Of a stretch of DNA of 64,000 nucleotides, positions 1 through 9,116 are shown in pieces. A program made the translations under genes and the position numbers. The stretch is from positions 235,788 to 299,787 of the forward strand of contig NZ_FCOF02000004.1 of the NCBI RefSeq assembly GCF_001544755.2, given 5' to 3'. Each line of letters starts with the position of its first letter. The first letter of the stretch is position 1. The DNA comes from Caballeronia catudaia. Lineage in GTDB: Bacteria > Pseudomonadota > Gammaproteobacteria > Burkholderiales > Burkholderiaceae. A model generated the notes under the pieces. The model made no database searches and was not told the DNA's origin. It saw nothing but the letters and a program-made list of their open reading frames with translations.

Positions 1-807
1 TGCGTGCGCATCCTCGCGGATATCGAAGAAGCGGAAAGCACCTTCTCGAACAATGGCAAGGGACCGCACGGCAAGCTGCGCGTCGATATGCCCGGCGCGA
101 TCGGGCGGCTCATCGTGATGCCGCAGCTTTGCGATTTCCATACGCGCTATCCGGATATCGAACTGATGATGGGCTTCGGCGACAAGCCGGTCGATCTCAT
201 TCAGGAAGGCGTCGATTGCGTGATTCGCGTCGGCACGCTGCAGGATTCGAGTCTCGTCGCGCGGCGTATCGGCGTATTTCAGGGCGTGACGGTGGCTGCG
301 CCGCAATATCTCGAACGCAACGGCACGCCGAAAACGATCGAGGATTTGCAGAATCACACGGCGGTGAATTACTTTTCGAGCCGCACGGGCCGCGTCCTGG
401 ATATGGATTTCGTCGTCGACGATGAAACCATCGAAGTGAAGATGCGCGGCATGATCGCGGTGAACGATGCGGAAGCCTATCTGAGCTGCGGTTTGAAGGG
501 CGTCGGCATCATTCAGGTGCCCCGCTTCATGGCGCTGCCGCATCTGCGCGCGGGCGAGCTGGTGGAAGTCCTGCCGCAGTGGAATCCGCTGCCGATGCCG
601 ATATCGGCGGTGTATCCGCATAACCGGCATTTGTCGCCGAAGGTGCGCGTCTTCGTCGATTGGGCCGCGGAGTTATTCGAGCGTTGCCCGCTTCTGCAAG
701 GCCAGAAAGAAGCGGAAGAGCGCTGCCTGCCGACGAGCACCGCATCGCCTTCGATCGTGCGGCATGGCACGCCGGAAGTCGCGGGCACCGAGGATGTGGT
801 GGTATAG
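1..807 (+). CDS. LysR-family transcriptional regulator, C-terminal part (gene starts upstream of window)
   Basis: The reading frame is open from the first base, so the gene begins outside the window; the missing part would hold the winged helix-turn-helix DNA-binding domain. What remains is the LysR effector-binding domain of the CrgA-like subgroup, recognisable from G-K-L-R-V-D-M-P near the start, the YPDIEL stretch and the later LKGVGIIQVP segment, followed by a 40-residue low-complexity tail. LysR proteins usually regulate a divergent neighbour, but that neighbour is not visible here. An apparent GTG at position 4 is an internal codon rather than a real start. Confidence 0.9.
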   Translation, partial: CVRILADIEEAESTFSNNGKGPHGKLRVDMPGAIGRLIVMPQLCDFHTRYPDIELMMGFGDKPVDLIQEGVDCVIRVGTLQDSSLVARRIGVFQGVTVAAPQYLERNGTPKTIEDLQNHTAVNYFSSRTGRVLDMDFVVDDETIEVKMRGMIAVNDAEAYLSCGLKGVGIIQVPRFMALPHLRAGELVEVLPQWNPLPMPISAVYPHNRHLSPKVRVFVDWAAELFERCPLLQGQKEAEERCLPTSTASPSIVRHGTPEVAGTEDVVV

Positions 808-1044
808 CCGGACATCGGGCGAGCGCATGGAATAACAATGAACGCTCGCATAGTCGCATCGCGAAAGCCTTTGCAGACAAGGCTCCCCGCGATTATTCGC
901 CGAAATCGATAAATCTATTCGCCGATACGGCATTTATCCGCGTGCACCGCGCGGCTACATTCGCTCTCAACGCAGCGTGCTCGATCAACCAAATGCAATC
1001 CGCATTTGCCCGCACGCTGCATCGGAACGAAAGGAGTCGCAAGC

Positions 1045-1419
1045 ATGAAGCAGCTCATCACGGGGTTTTCTCTCGCCGCCATCTCCGCTGTCGTCACGAC
1101 TGCCGCTTTTGCGGAGAGCGGCCAGGGCATTGGCCGCGCAGGCACGTATCAGGTCCAGATGCAGACGCAAACCCAGGCCAATGCGGGCGATACGCCCAAG
1201 AGCCGTGCTCAAGTGCGCGCCGAGCTGGCCGCTGCCTTTTCGAACGGCTCGTTGCCCGCGCTGAATCGCAACACCTATCCCGAGCGCAGCATGTGGGGCG
1301 ATGCGATCGCCGCACAAAGCGAGCAACGCGCACGCGATGCGGCACAAGCGGAAGCACGCAATCGTGAAATCGTCGAGTACGCCAATGGCTCGGCAGCAGG
1401 CAATGTGACAGCGCATTGA
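1045..1419 (+). CDS. DUF4148 domain secreted protein
   Basis: A 124-residue protein with an N-terminal signal peptide (MKQLITGFSLAAISAVVTTA, probable cleavage after AFA) and the DUF4148 signature: S-R-A-Q-V-R-A-E-L, then LPALNRNTYPERS. The family is common and multi-copy in Burkholderiaceae and its function is not known. The ATG at 1045 was chosen because AAGGAG lies 8 bp upstream (1031-1036) and because it puts the signal peptide at the N-terminus; an upstream in-frame ATG at 1006 has neither. It is preceded by 237 bp without a supportable gene that must hold its promoter. Confidence 0.9.
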   Translation: MKQLITGFSLAAISAVVTTAAFAESGQGIGRAGTYQVQMQTQTQANAGDTPKSRAQVRAELAAAFSNGSLPALNRNTYPERSMWGDAIAAQSEQRARDAAQAEARNREIVEYANGSAAGNVTAH

Positions 1420-1451
1420 TAGCGCCGTCGACAAGATATCAAGAGGTCAAC

Positions 1452-1598
1452 ATGTTAGCCAACACATCGCTCGATCAATTCTCGCTTCTCGACGAACTTC
1501 CTTTTGCTACGCCGGTATGGCATCCGTTCGTGCAGCACGCGCAGGACGCTGTGCAAGAGACGAAGCAAGAGACTGAGGAACGCTCGCATCGGGCGTGA
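1452..1598 (+). CDS. small hypothetical protein, 48 residues
   Basis: A short frame starting 33 bp after the DUF4148 gene and ending a few bases before a strong intrinsic terminator, which makes it a plausible last gene of a two-gene transcript. AAGAGG lies 6-7 bases before the ATG. The product is acidic in its second half (QETKQETEE), lacks a signal peptide or membrane segment, and matches no family I recognise. It could also be an untranslated trailer. Confidence 0.4.
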   Translation: MLANTSLDQFSLLDELPFATPVWHPFVQHAQDAVQETKQETEERSHRA

Positions 1599-1602
1599 CA
1601 CG

Positions 1603-1634
1603 AAAGGCGCGGACCCAAAGCCCGCGCCTTTTTT
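1603..1634 (+). terminator. intrinsic terminator, probably bidirectional
   Basis: The stem AAAGGCGCGG pairs with CCGCGCCTTT around a short loop and is followed by a run of T. The A-run on the left side means it can also work for nrdJ arriving on the minus strand, whose stop codon is at 1638-1640. Confidence 0.85.
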
Positions 1635-1637
1635 CAT

Positions 1638-4160
1638 TCAACCGCACGCGCCGATTTCGCCGCACGACGTGCAGAAGTCGCAGCCATCCTTGCGGATCAC
1701 CGCGTTCGCGCCACACGTCGCGCATTTACGGCCGTGCATCTGGGGAAGACCATGAGGATCGATTTCGCCTTGCGCGATGCCCTCGGATACTTCTTCGCCT
1801 TCGTCGGCCACAGCTACCGCATGCGGCGTGCGATCGGCGCCCTTGCGCGCAAGCACGCGCGACGGTACCTGGTTGCCCTCTGCATCGAGGAAGCCACGGC
1901 GGTGAAGAATCTGCTGGATCGCATACGCTAGCGCCGCGACTTCCGAATCGTGCCAGCGCGGACTGCGATGACCGTCGAGCCGCTCGACATCGCCCAGACG
2001 CACTTGTCCGCGATCCCACGACACCTTGCGCATATCCTGCAGCGTGCGCGCCGCGAAACCGCCGCGCGCGGCCAGTGACAGCGAACGCATCGTCGCCGTG
2101 ATCCACTGCTGCGATTCGTCGCTCTGCCCGGTGGGAATGAAGAACTCGATGGGCCGCTCGATCGTCACGTCCTCGCCCGCGATGCGTCCCGTCACTTCGA
2201 TGAACGACACCGCGAGATAAAGCGACTTCTTCCCCGCCTGCGTCAGATACTCGACCTTCTCGATGATCGCAGGCAATGCCCCCCTCGGCCGATGATCGAT
2301 CGCGATACGCAGCGGATCGAGATCCAGCTCGGGGTCCGGCGAATCGCTCGGCGTTTCGGCGGGCGTGACCGAAAGCACCGCGCCCAGTGTCTCGTTGGGC
2401 CGATAAGTGGCAAGCCCCTTCAGCCCGCGCCGCCATGCTTCGAAATAGAGATCCTGGAACTTGTCGAACGGATAATCGGCGGGCACGTTCACGGTCTTCG
2501 AAATGGATGTATCGACGAACGGCTGCACCGCCGCCATCATCTCCATGTGATCGTGCGCGGACATGTCCAGCGCGCTCACGAAGTAATCGGGCAAGGTGCT
2601 TACATCGCCGCCCATCTCGCGATATAGCCGGTACGCATGATCTTCGACGGCGAAGGTCTGTCGCGAGCCGTCCGCCATGCGCTTCGTGCGTTGATACGTC
2701 CACGAGAACGCGGGCTCGATGCCATTCGATGCGTTGTCCGCGAACGCGAGGCTCACGGTGCCCGTCGGCGCGATCGACAGCAGATGGCTGTTGCGGATGC
2801 CATGCTCGCGAATCGCGCGCTTGATGTCATCGGGCAGGCGCGAAGCGAAGGTGCCTTCCTCGAGATAACGCTTCGCGTCGAAGAGCGGAAACTTGCCGCG
2901 TTCGCGCGCAAGATCGACGGACGCGCGATACGCTTCATCGCGCATCGTGCGCGCGACGCGCATGGCGAAATCGCGCCCTTCCTGCGCGTCGTAGCGCAAG
3001 CCCATCATCACGAGCGTATCGCCGAGACCCGTGAAGCCCACGCCGATGCGCCGCTTCGCCGCCGCTTCGCGCGCCTGCTCTTCGAGCGGCCAGAGCGTGA
3101 CGTCGAGCACGTCGTCGAGAAAGCGCACTTGCGTGCGTGTGGTGCGCGCGAAGCCATCCCAATCGAACGAAGGCACGCCGCCGCGCCTCTGCGCAAACGG
3201 ATCGCGCACGAAACGCGTGAGATTCAGCGGACCGAGATTGCAGCAGCCGTATGCGGGCAGCGGCTGCTCGCCGCATGGATTGGTCGCGCGGATCGCTTCG
3301 ACGGCGCGCAGGTTGTTGTCGTCATTCATGCGCGACATGAACACGACGCCCGGCTCCGCGACATCGTAGGTCGAGCGCATGATCGTGTTCCACACTTCGC
3401 GCGCCTGCACTTCGCGATAGACCCACACGCCATCATCGCGCTGATGCATGTCTTCGGCTGCACGCTGCGCCGGTGAAGGCTCCGCCTTGTGCACGAGCTG
3501 CCAGGTCGAATCATCGGCGACGGCCTGCATGAATTCGTCGGTCACCGCGACCGATACGTTGAAATTGTTCCAGCGCCCTTTCGTATGTTTTGCCGCGATG
3601 AATTCGAGCAGATCGGGGTGCGTGCAATCGAGAATGCCCATCTGCGCGCCGCGCCGCGAGCCCGCGCTTTCGACGGTGCGGCACGAGGCATCGAACACGT
3701 CCATATAGCTGCATGGGCCCGATGCCGCCGATCCCGTGGAATGCACGCGTGCGCCGCGCGGACGGATCGCCGAGAAGTTATAGCCGACACCGCCGCCGCG
3801 TCGCATTGTCTCCGCCGCTTGCAACAGGGCGACGTAGATGCCCGGCAAGCCATTGCTGTCGACGCTCTGTATCGCATCGCCGACGGGCTGCACGAAGCAG
3901 TTGATGAGCGTCGCGTCGATGCCCGCGCCCGCCGCGCTCATGATGCGCCCTGCGCCTAGCGCGCCGCGCCTGAAGTTATCGACGAACTCCGCTTCGATCT
4001 TCGCGCGCGTCTCTTCCGGCTCGGCTTGCGCGACGCCGCGCGCGACGCGGCGATAAATATCCTCGACGCGAGTCTCGTCGCCCTTGGCATATTTTTCGAG
4101 CATCACGTCGATGGAAAACTGCTGCGGTGCGAGAGCGGTGCTGGGATTGTCTTCGGCCAT
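1638..4160 (-). CDS. nrdJ: adenosylcobalamin-dependent (class II) ribonucleoside-diphosphate reductase
   Basis: An 840-residue class II ribonucleotide reductase, which makes deoxyribonucleotides using a coenzyme B12 radical instead of a diferric subunit and so works with or without oxygen. Visible marks are the active-site region NPCGEQPLPAYGCCNLGPLN, the IAPTGTVSLAFADNASNGIEP loop typical of RNR alpha barrels, a TSCPD-type region in the C-terminal third, and a C-terminal cysteine-rich tail with two CxxC pairs (CATC, CTSC) that probably carries reducing equivalents or zinc. The ATG at 4160 is preferred because AAAGGATC lies just upstream; the frame continues further upstream without such a signal. 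No nrdB or activase gene accompanies it, as expected for class II. No cobalamin riboswitch was recognised in the 160-bp leader. Confidence 0.93.
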   Translation of the reverse strand: MAEDNPSTALAPQQFSIDVMLEKYAKGDETRVEDIYRRVARGVAQAEPEETRAKIEAEFVDNFRRGALGAGRIMSAAGAGIDATLINCFVQPVGDAIQSVDSNGLPGIYVALLQAAETMRRGGGVGYNFSAIRPRGARVHSTGSAASGPCSYMDVFDASCRTVESAGSRRGAQMGILDCTHPDLLEFIAAKHTKGRWNNFNVSVAVTDEFMQAVADDSTWQLVHKAEPSPAQRAAEDMHQRDDGVWVYREVQAREVWNTIMRSTYDVAEPGVVFMSRMNDDNNLRAVEAIRATNPCGEQPLPAYGCCNLGPLNLTRFVRDPFAQRRGGVPSFDWDGFARTTRTQVRFLDDVLDVTLWPLEEQAREAAAKRRIGVGFTGLGDTLVMMGLRYDAQEGRDFAMRVARTMRDEAYRASVDLARERGKFPLFDAKRYLEEGTFASRLPDDIKRAIREHGIRNSHLLSIAPTGTVSLAFADNASNGIEPAFSWTYQRTKRMADGSRQTFAVEDHAYRLYREMGGDVSTLPDYFVSALDMSAHDHMEMMAAVQPFVDTSISKTVNVPADYPFDKFQDLYFEAWRRGLKGLATYRPNETLGAVLSVTPAETPSDSPDPELDLDPLRIAIDHRPRGALPAIIEKVEYLTQAGKKSLYLAVSFIEVTGRIAGEDVTIERPIEFFIPTGQSDESQQWITATMRSLSLAARGGFAARTLQDMRKVSWDRGQVRLGDVERLDGHRSPRWHDSEVAALAYAIQQILHRRGFLDAEGNQVPSRVLARKGADRTPHAVAVADEGEEVSEGIAQGEIDPHGLPQMHGRKCATCGANAVIRKDGCDFCTSCGEIGACG

Positions 4161-4321
4161 GTCGGATCCTTTGAAATGCTGCGGCGTCTTGCGATAGGGT
4201 CGGAAACCCAGACGCCAAGTGCCGCAAAGGCAATGCCCGACGATAGCGCGATTCTTCCGCGCTCGCCATCGACCCGTTACACTCGTCTGATTCGGAACAG
4301 AACAATCAGCCGACCATTCGC

Positions 4322-4846
4322 ATGAATCTGCATCGTCCGCCGCTCTTCGGCATCTCGGGCCGCTCGGGCCAGGGCAAGACCACGTTGATCGAAGCACTGT
4401 TGCCCTGGCTGCGCGCGCGCGGGCTCATCGTCAACGTCATCAAGCACAGTCATCACTCGATCGAACTAGAACCGCCGGGCAAGGACAGTGCGCGCTTTCG
4501 TCGCGCGGGTGCGGGGGAAGTGCTGATCGCATCGCCGTATCGCTATGCGATCCTGCGCGAGCTGAATGGCGATGCGGAGCCGTCGATAAGCGAACTGGCC
4601 GCGAGGCTGTCGCATGCGGATCTCGTGATCGTGGAAGGCTTCGCGCGCGAAGCGATGCCGCGGCTGGAAGTCGTGCGGCCCTCGGCGAGCCGCGATCCGC
4701 TCTACAGGACCGATGTGGAAATAGTCGCAATCGCAACCGATGACGCCGCCGCGCTCGATACGACATTGCCCACGCTCGCGCTCGACGATATCGCGGGCAT
4801 CGGCGCGTTCATTTGCGCGCGCGTGGGCATCGTGCTTGCCGATTAA
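4322..4846 (+). CDS. mobB: molybdopterin-guanine dinucleotide biosynthesis adapter protein MobB
   Basis: A 174-residue P-loop GTPase with Walker A GRSGQGKTT at residues 13-21 and the MobB hallmark IKHSHH directly after the first strand pair; VIVEGFAREAMPRLEV is the conserved second half. MobB assists MobA in attaching GMP to molybdopterin. It stands alone, divergent from nrdJ, with no moe or mob genes nearby. Its stop codon overlaps the stop of the convergent DUF2783 gene by four bases. Confidence 0.9.
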   Translation: MNLHRPPLFGISGRSGQGKTTLIEALLPWLRARGLIVNVIKHSHHSIELEPPGKDSARFRRAGAGEVLIASPYRYAILRELNGDAEPSISELAARLSHADLVIVEGFAREAMPRLEVVRPSASRDPLYRTDVEIVAIATDDAAALDTTLPTLALDDIAGIGAFICARVGIVLAD

Positions 4847-5055
4847 GTCGCGGGCAAACCGTGACGCGCCATCGCCAGCGCTTCTTTCAACACATCGTTA
4901 TCACCGATGTGATTCGCGAGCAGCAGCACGAGCTTCGCGTTGAGCAACTGGCTGTCTTCATCGGATAGACCATTGTGCGTGTCGATGAGGCGCTCGTAGA
5001 ACGCATCGTGGTCCGCGATATTCAGTTCGAGATTGAGCTTCATACGATTCATCAT
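4843..5055 (-). CDS. DUF2783 domain protein
   Basis: A 70-residue protein of the DUF2783 type (LIDTHNGLSDEDSQLLNAKL then LANHIGDNDVLKEAL). Members of this family are typically found immediately after a flavoprotein monooxygenase gene, as here. The start is the ATG at 5055, which overlaps the stop codon of the monooxygenase (ATGATGA), so translation is probably coupled; ATG codons at 5052 and 5043 are alternatives. No function is established; partnership with the upstream enzyme is an inference from the conserved pairing. Confidence 0.8.
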   Translation of the reverse strand: MMNRMKLNLELNIADHDAFYERLIDTHNGLSDEDSQLLNAKLVLLLANHIGDNDVLKEALAMARHGLPAT

Positions 5056-6731
5056 CCGTTGCAGGTTGCACGCTTGACCGCGACCGCGACCGATGCGGCA
5101 TCGAACTCGCGCCAGCGCGCGCACACGTGTTGATCGGGACGCAGCAGATAGAACGTGCCCGGCCGTGCATCGAAGCGATGCGCGACCATGCCTTCCACGT
5201 CTTCCACCACGGTCACGCCCGGCACCGTGCAGGCCATGCCTCTCGGCACGACGATCAGCGCACGCACGGGCAGCGGCGCATTCGACAAGGCCGCGAGACT
5301 CTGCGCGCATGCGTCCGGGCCGTGGCCCAGTCCGCAGAAATAGAGGCCGGTGAACGCGCCGCCGTGGGTCTGAGGCAAGAGCCACGCATCGCGGTCATCG
5401 ACACGCACGGGCGCATCGACGCACGGCGCGCCGGGAATCATCGCGCCATCGAAGGCATCGTCTTCCCTGTCAGGCGTATTGAGCGACGAATCGCGCAGCA
5501 CCGCGGGCACCGAAAGCCGTCCGCTGTTCGCGATGCGCCGCGCGAACGCGGCATCCTTCGCGAGCTTGAGCGTCGCGTCGCGAAAGAGCCGTGACACCGC
5601 GCTCTTCGGCGTGATGAAGTCGGTGGCGCGCGTCGAGTTGAGGATGTTTTCATCGGCGGCATATTCGCGCTCGGAGGCATACGTATCGAGCAATGTGTGC
5701 GGCGCATCGCCGTTCACGACGAGCCGCAGCTTCCACGCGAGATTGTCCGCGTCCTGCACGCCGCTGTTCGCGCCGCGCGCGCCGAACGGCGACACGCCAT
5801 GTGCGGAATCGCCCGCGAAGATGATGCGCCCATGCCGGAAGCTATCCATGCGCAGACACGAAAACGTGTAGACGCTCACCCATTCGAGCTCGAACTCGAC
5901 ATCTTCGCCGAGCAGCGCTTTGACGCGCGGAATCACACGTTCCGGCTCTTTCTCCGCGACGGGGTCCGCATCCCAGCCGAGCTGAAAATCGATGCGCCAT
6001 ACATCGTCGGGCTGACGATGCAGCAGCACCGACTGATTCCGGTGAAACGGCGGATCGAACCAGAACCAGCGCTCGGTCGGAAACGGCGCCTTCATCTTCA
6101 CGTCGGCGATCAGGAAACGGTCCTTGAACGTGCGGCCGTGGCTGTCGAGACCGAGCGCACGGCGCATCGGGCTGCGCGCGCCATCGGCGGCCACGACGTA
6201 TTGCGCTTTCAACGCGTAGACGCCATCGGGTGTTTCGACTTGCAGCTCGACGTGATCCTCATGCTGCGTCACGCCGACGACATTGCTTTTCCAGCGCAAT
6301 TGCAAATTCTCAAGCGCCATCGCGCGTTCGGCGAGAAAGCCTTCGACGTAGTACTGCTGCAAGTTGATGAACGCGGGACGCGAATGCCCCGTTTCCGGCA
6401 GCAGATTGAACGTGTAGACGAGGTCGTCGTGCAGAAACACTTTGCCGACGTTCCAGCTCACGCCCTTTTCGATCATCCTGTCGCCGCAGCCGAGGCGGTC
6501 GAAGATCTCCAGTGTGCGCTTGGCGAAGCAGATGGCGCGCGAACCGGTCGACACGGTGTCGTCGTTGTCGAGCAGCACGGTGCGCACGCCCTGTTGGGCG
6601 AGATCGATGGCCGTCGCGAGACCGACCGGCCCCGCACCGATCACCGCAACGGGATAAGGCGAGGATGCGGGCGCATCGTGTTCGGGCGCGCGCTCGTATT
6701 CGAAACGCAGACTGGCGTAGTTCACGGACAT
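5052..6731 (-). CDS. FAD-dependent aromatic-type monooxygenase (class A flavoprotein, MhpA/PheA family)
   Basis: A 559-residue class A flavoprotein hydroxylase. It has the N-terminal FAD-binding GAGPVGLATAIDLAQQG (from about residue 32), the DG motif in VVAADGARSPMRRALG, and the second FAD-ribose motif GRIIFAGDSAHGVSPFGARG, followed by a C-terminal thioredoxin-like extension. Such enzymes hydroxylate phenolic rings with NAD(P)H; the actual substrate cannot be read from the sequence. It sits between an IclR regulator upstream in the same direction and a DUF2783 gene downstream, suggesting an aromatic-inducible unit. GGAGA before the ATG at 6731 supports the start. An imperfect palindromic patch near 6789-6810 could hold promoter or operator elements. 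Confidence 0.88.
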   Translation of the reverse strand: MSVNYASLRFEYERAPEHDAPASSPYPVAVIGAGPVGLATAIDLAQQGVRTVLLDNDDTVSTGSRAICFAKRTLEIFDRLGCGDRMIEKGVSWNVGKVFLHDDLVYTFNLLPETGHSRPAFINLQQYYVEGFLAERAMALENLQLRWKSNVVGVTQHEDHVELQVETPDGVYALKAQYVVAADGARSPMRRALGLDSHGRTFKDRFLIADVKMKAPFPTERWFWFDPPFHRNQSVLLHRQPDDVWRIDFQLGWDADPVAEKEPERVIPRVKALLGEDVEFELEWVSVYTFSCLRMDSFRHGRIIFAGDSAHGVSPFGARGANSGVQDADNLAWKLRLVVNGDAPHTLLDTYASEREYAADENILNSTRATDFITPKSAVSRLFRDATLKLAKDAAFARRIANSGRLSVPAVLRDSSLNTPDREDDAFDGAMIPGAPCVDAPVRVDDRDAWLLPQTHGGAFTGLYFCGLGHGPDACAQSLAALSNAPLPVRALIVVPRGMACTVPGVTVVEDVEGMVAHRFDARPGTFYLLRPDQHVCARWREFDAASVAVAVKRATCNG

Positions 6732-6928
6732 TCGATCGTCTCCATCGTCGAAGGGCGAATCGCTTCGCTTTCGGTTATCTGTTCATCATTGTACAAGTCG
6801 TTTTATACTGTTGAATCTGCGTTTACCCGAATGCGGGCAGCGGCGTGATAGCCGCCGGCGGATGTCATATGAACATTGAAGGATGAAAACGCCGATACGC
6901 GAAAGTTGGCGCGAACGCCAGACCTGGA

Positions 6929-7711
6929 TCAGACGCCGGCGAAGCCGAGCATCTTCGACACGCGTTGCGCGCAGTCGCGTAAGGCTTTGGATATATCGCC
7001 GTCCCATGCGCCGTCGAACGAGCCGCTCGGCCCGATCGCCGTGATCGCGAGCACGATATTGCGCGAGTGGTCGAATACCGGCGCGCTCATCGCGCTGATG
7101 CCGGCGACGGGTTCGTCGATCGCTCTCGCGATGCCGTGCCCGCGCACTTCGGCGAGCATCGCATCGATCTGCGCACGCGTGTAATCGCGACGTTCCGCGC
7201 CGGTCTGCAACGCGCCCGCGCGCTCGATCGCGACGAGCGCATCGACGGTCATTGGCGGCAGATACGCGGCGAATGCGCGGCCCGTCGCGGTCTGGAGCAG
7301 CGACATCACCGTGCCGGTGCGCATCGTCACGTGAATGGGCACGCTCGCCTGCTGGATATGAACGATCGTCGGTCCATAGCTGCCCGCGCTCGCGAGCGCG
7401 ACCGTATGCTCGATGCGCGGCGTCATGTTCGCCGCCTCCGCGATCGCCAGGCGCACCGGATCGACGCGCTGCAAGCTGATCAGGCCCATCTGCAAGGCGA
7501 ATGGCCCGAGCTCGTAACGGCCAGTGGCCGGGTCCTGCTGAATCAGGCCGAGATTGCCATACGAGACGAGATAGGGATGCGCCTTCGCCGAAGGCATGCC
7601 AGCCTTCTTCGCGAGATCGCCGAGCAGCATCGGGCCGCCGTGATCCACGAGCGCGCGCAACAGCGCCCCGCCTACTTCGATCGATTGAATTCCCCGGCGC
7701 ACTCCGCTCAT
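6929..7711 (-). CDS. IclR-family transcriptional regulator
   Basis: A 260-residue IclR protein: N-terminal winged helix (IQSIEVGGALLRALVDHGGP, then DLAKKAGMPSAKAHPYL) followed by the GAF-like effector domain ending in VFDHSRNIVLAITAIGPSGSF. IclR regulators often control aromatic or small-acid catabolism, and this one precedes the monooxygenase gene in the same orientation, 197 bp away. The ATG at 7711 is preferred over an upstream start because AAGGTC precedes it and because the helix-turn-helix then begins at the expected distance from the N-terminus. Confidence 0.9.
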   Translation of the reverse strand: MSGVRRGIQSIEVGGALLRALVDHGGPMLLGDLAKKAGMPSAKAHPYLVSYGNLGLIQQDPATGRYELGPFALQMGLISLQRVDPVRLAIAEAANMTPRIEHTVALASAGSYGPTIVHIQQASVPIHVTMRTGTVMSLLQTATGRAFAAYLPPMTVDALVAIERAGALQTGAERRDYTRAQIDAMLAEVRGHGIARAIDEPVAGISAMSAPVFDHSRNIVLAITAIGPSGSFDGAWDGDISKALRDCAQRVSKMLGFAGV

Positions 7712-7772
7712 GCCTGACCTTGTGTCGTTGTCGATGATGCGCGCGATGATAACCGCACTCGCGCGCGGATCG

Positions 7773-8294
7773 TCATGCTTGAGGGCCGAGGCGTGCAATC
7801 AGTTCGCGATGTTGCGGATAGCGCGCTTCCAGCGCACCCGGCGCGGCCAGGTCGAACTCGCTGAATTCGAAGCCCGGCGCAACCGTGCAGCCGACGAGCG
7901 CCGCGCCGTTCGCATCGTGGCATTCGGCCGCGAACCAGGCGCCCGCTTCGACGACAGCCTGAAACACCGTGTCCGCATGATCGATCATGTTGCCGAGACG
8001 ATGCGTGACGAGCGCCCCGTTCGCATCGAGCACGTGCACATCGACGGGATCGCCCGCATAGAAGTGCCAGACTTCGTCGGAGCGAATGCGATGCCACGCC
8101 GAATGCGCGCCGTCGCATAGCAGGAAGTGAATTGCGGTGGACGCGGACCGCGCATCGCTTTCGTTTTCGTTGTCCTTCTCGCGCCTGACCTTGCCTTTCG
8201 CGCGATACGTCTCGCGGAAATATCCGCCTTCCGGATGCGGCTCGAGCTTCAGACGCTCGATCAGTTCCCGGCTATCGATGCGATCACGTTGCAT
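7773..8294 (-). CDS. cupin domain protein, DUF985 family
   Basis: A 173-residue cupin of the DUF985/Cupin_5 type, shown by LEPHPEGGYFRETYR at the N-terminus, TAIHFLLCDGAHSAWHRIRSDEVWHFYAGDP in the middle and GAWFAAECHDANGAALVGCTVAPGFEFSEFDLA at the end. The His and Glu residues in the second stretch would bind a metal in the beta barrel. Family function is not settled. AAGGGAAC lies before the ATG. Confidence 0.88.
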   Translation of the reverse strand: MQRDRIDSRELIERLKLEPHPEGGYFRETYRAKGKVRREKDNENESDARSASTAIHFLLCDGAHSAWHRIRSDEVWHFYAGDPVDVHVLDANGALVTHRLGNMIDHADTVFQAVVEAGAWFAAECHDANGAALVGCTVAPGFEFSEFDLAAPGALEARYPQHRELIARLGPQA

Positions 8295-8384
8295 GTCGTT
8301 CCCTTTGCAAGAGCGGTTGCGGTTCGCGTATTCTGCATCGGATTACCCGCAGCGCCATTCTTCTTCACTTCATCCGTGGACGCC

Positions 8385-9116
8385 ATGACTCTTCCTTCTT
8401 CCTTGCTCAATGCCTTCGCTCCGACCGGCACGCTGCGCGCGTCGATCAATCTCGGCAACCCGATCCTCGCGCATCGCACGGCAAGCGGCGAGCCGGGCGG
8501 CGTATCGGTGGATCTCGCGCGCGAACTTGCGTCGCGCCTCGGCGTGCCCGTCTCGTTCACTTCTTTCGAGCGCGCCGCGGAGTCCGTCGAGACCGTGACG
8601 AACGAAGATGCGGACATCGGTTTCTTCGCGATCGATCCGCTGCGCGGCGCGGGCATCGCGTTCACTGCGCCTTACGTGCTTATCGAAGGCTGCTATCTCG
8701 TGCGCGACGCGTCGCCGATCACGCGCAACGAAGACGTCGATCGCGAAGGCAACCGCATCATGGTCGGCAAGGGCAGCGCGTACGATCTCTTTCTCACGCG
8801 CGAAATCAAGCATGCCCAGATCATGCGCACCGAGTTGTCGCACACCGTGGTCGAGGACTTTCTACGCGACAACCTCGAAGTCGCCGCGAGCGTGAAGCAG
8901 ATTCTCGAAGCCGATGCCGCGCGCATACCCGGCTTGCGCCTGCTCGACGGGCGCTTCATGGTGATTCAGCAGGCGATGGGCTTGCCGAAGCCCCGTGGTG
9001 ATGACGCCGCGCGATATCTGCGCGAGTTCGTCGAGGACGTGAAACGCTCGGGATTCGTCGCGGATGCGCTCGCGCGCCACGGCATCGAGGGCGCATCGGT
9101 CGCGCCGGCCGCATGA
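8385..9116 (+). CDS. family 3 solute-binding-type protein without signal peptide
   Basis: A 243-residue protein with the SBP_bac_3 fold: LRASINLGNPILAHR, GVSVDLARELASRLGVPVSF, then DADIGFFAIDPLRGAGIAFTAPYVLIEGCYLV, and a C-terminal helix IPGLRLLDGRFMVIQQAMG. Such domains bind amino acids or small acids for ABC import in the periplasm. Unusually, no signal peptide or lipobox is visible from this ATG, and extending upstream does not give one. Its stop overlaps the start of the GNAT gene (ATGA), so the two form an operon. It may be cytoplasmic and act as a sensor or enzyme-like binding protein. Confidence 0.75.
   Translation: MTLPSSLLNAFAPTGTLRASINLGNPILAHRTASGEPGGVSVDLARELASRLGVPVSFTSFERAAESVETVTNEDADIGFFAIDPLRGAGIAFTAPYVLIEGCYLVRDASPITRNEDVDREGNRIMVGKGSAYDLFLTREIKHAQIMRTELSHTVVEDFLRDNLEVAASVKQILEADAARIPGLRLLDGRFMVIQQAMGLPKPRGDDAARYLREFVEDVKRSGFVADALARHGIEGASVAPAA

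Noticed and set aside
1734..4056. Long plus-strand frames opposite nrdJ, such as 2637-3476
   Set aside because: Mirror frames of a strong conserved gene in GC-rich DNA; Arg/His/Ala-rich with no start signal.
4161..4321. Cobalamin riboswitch upstream of the B12-dependent ribonucleotide reductase
   Set aside because: The leader has no B12-box-like conserved sequence or convincing multi-stem arrangement; a GGCACTTGG word is not enough.
6781..6830. Promoter or IclR operator before the monooxygenase gene
   Set aside because: A TACAAT-like -10 and an imperfect GTACAA...TTATAC dyad can be seen, but spacing and symmetry are too weak to list as a feature.
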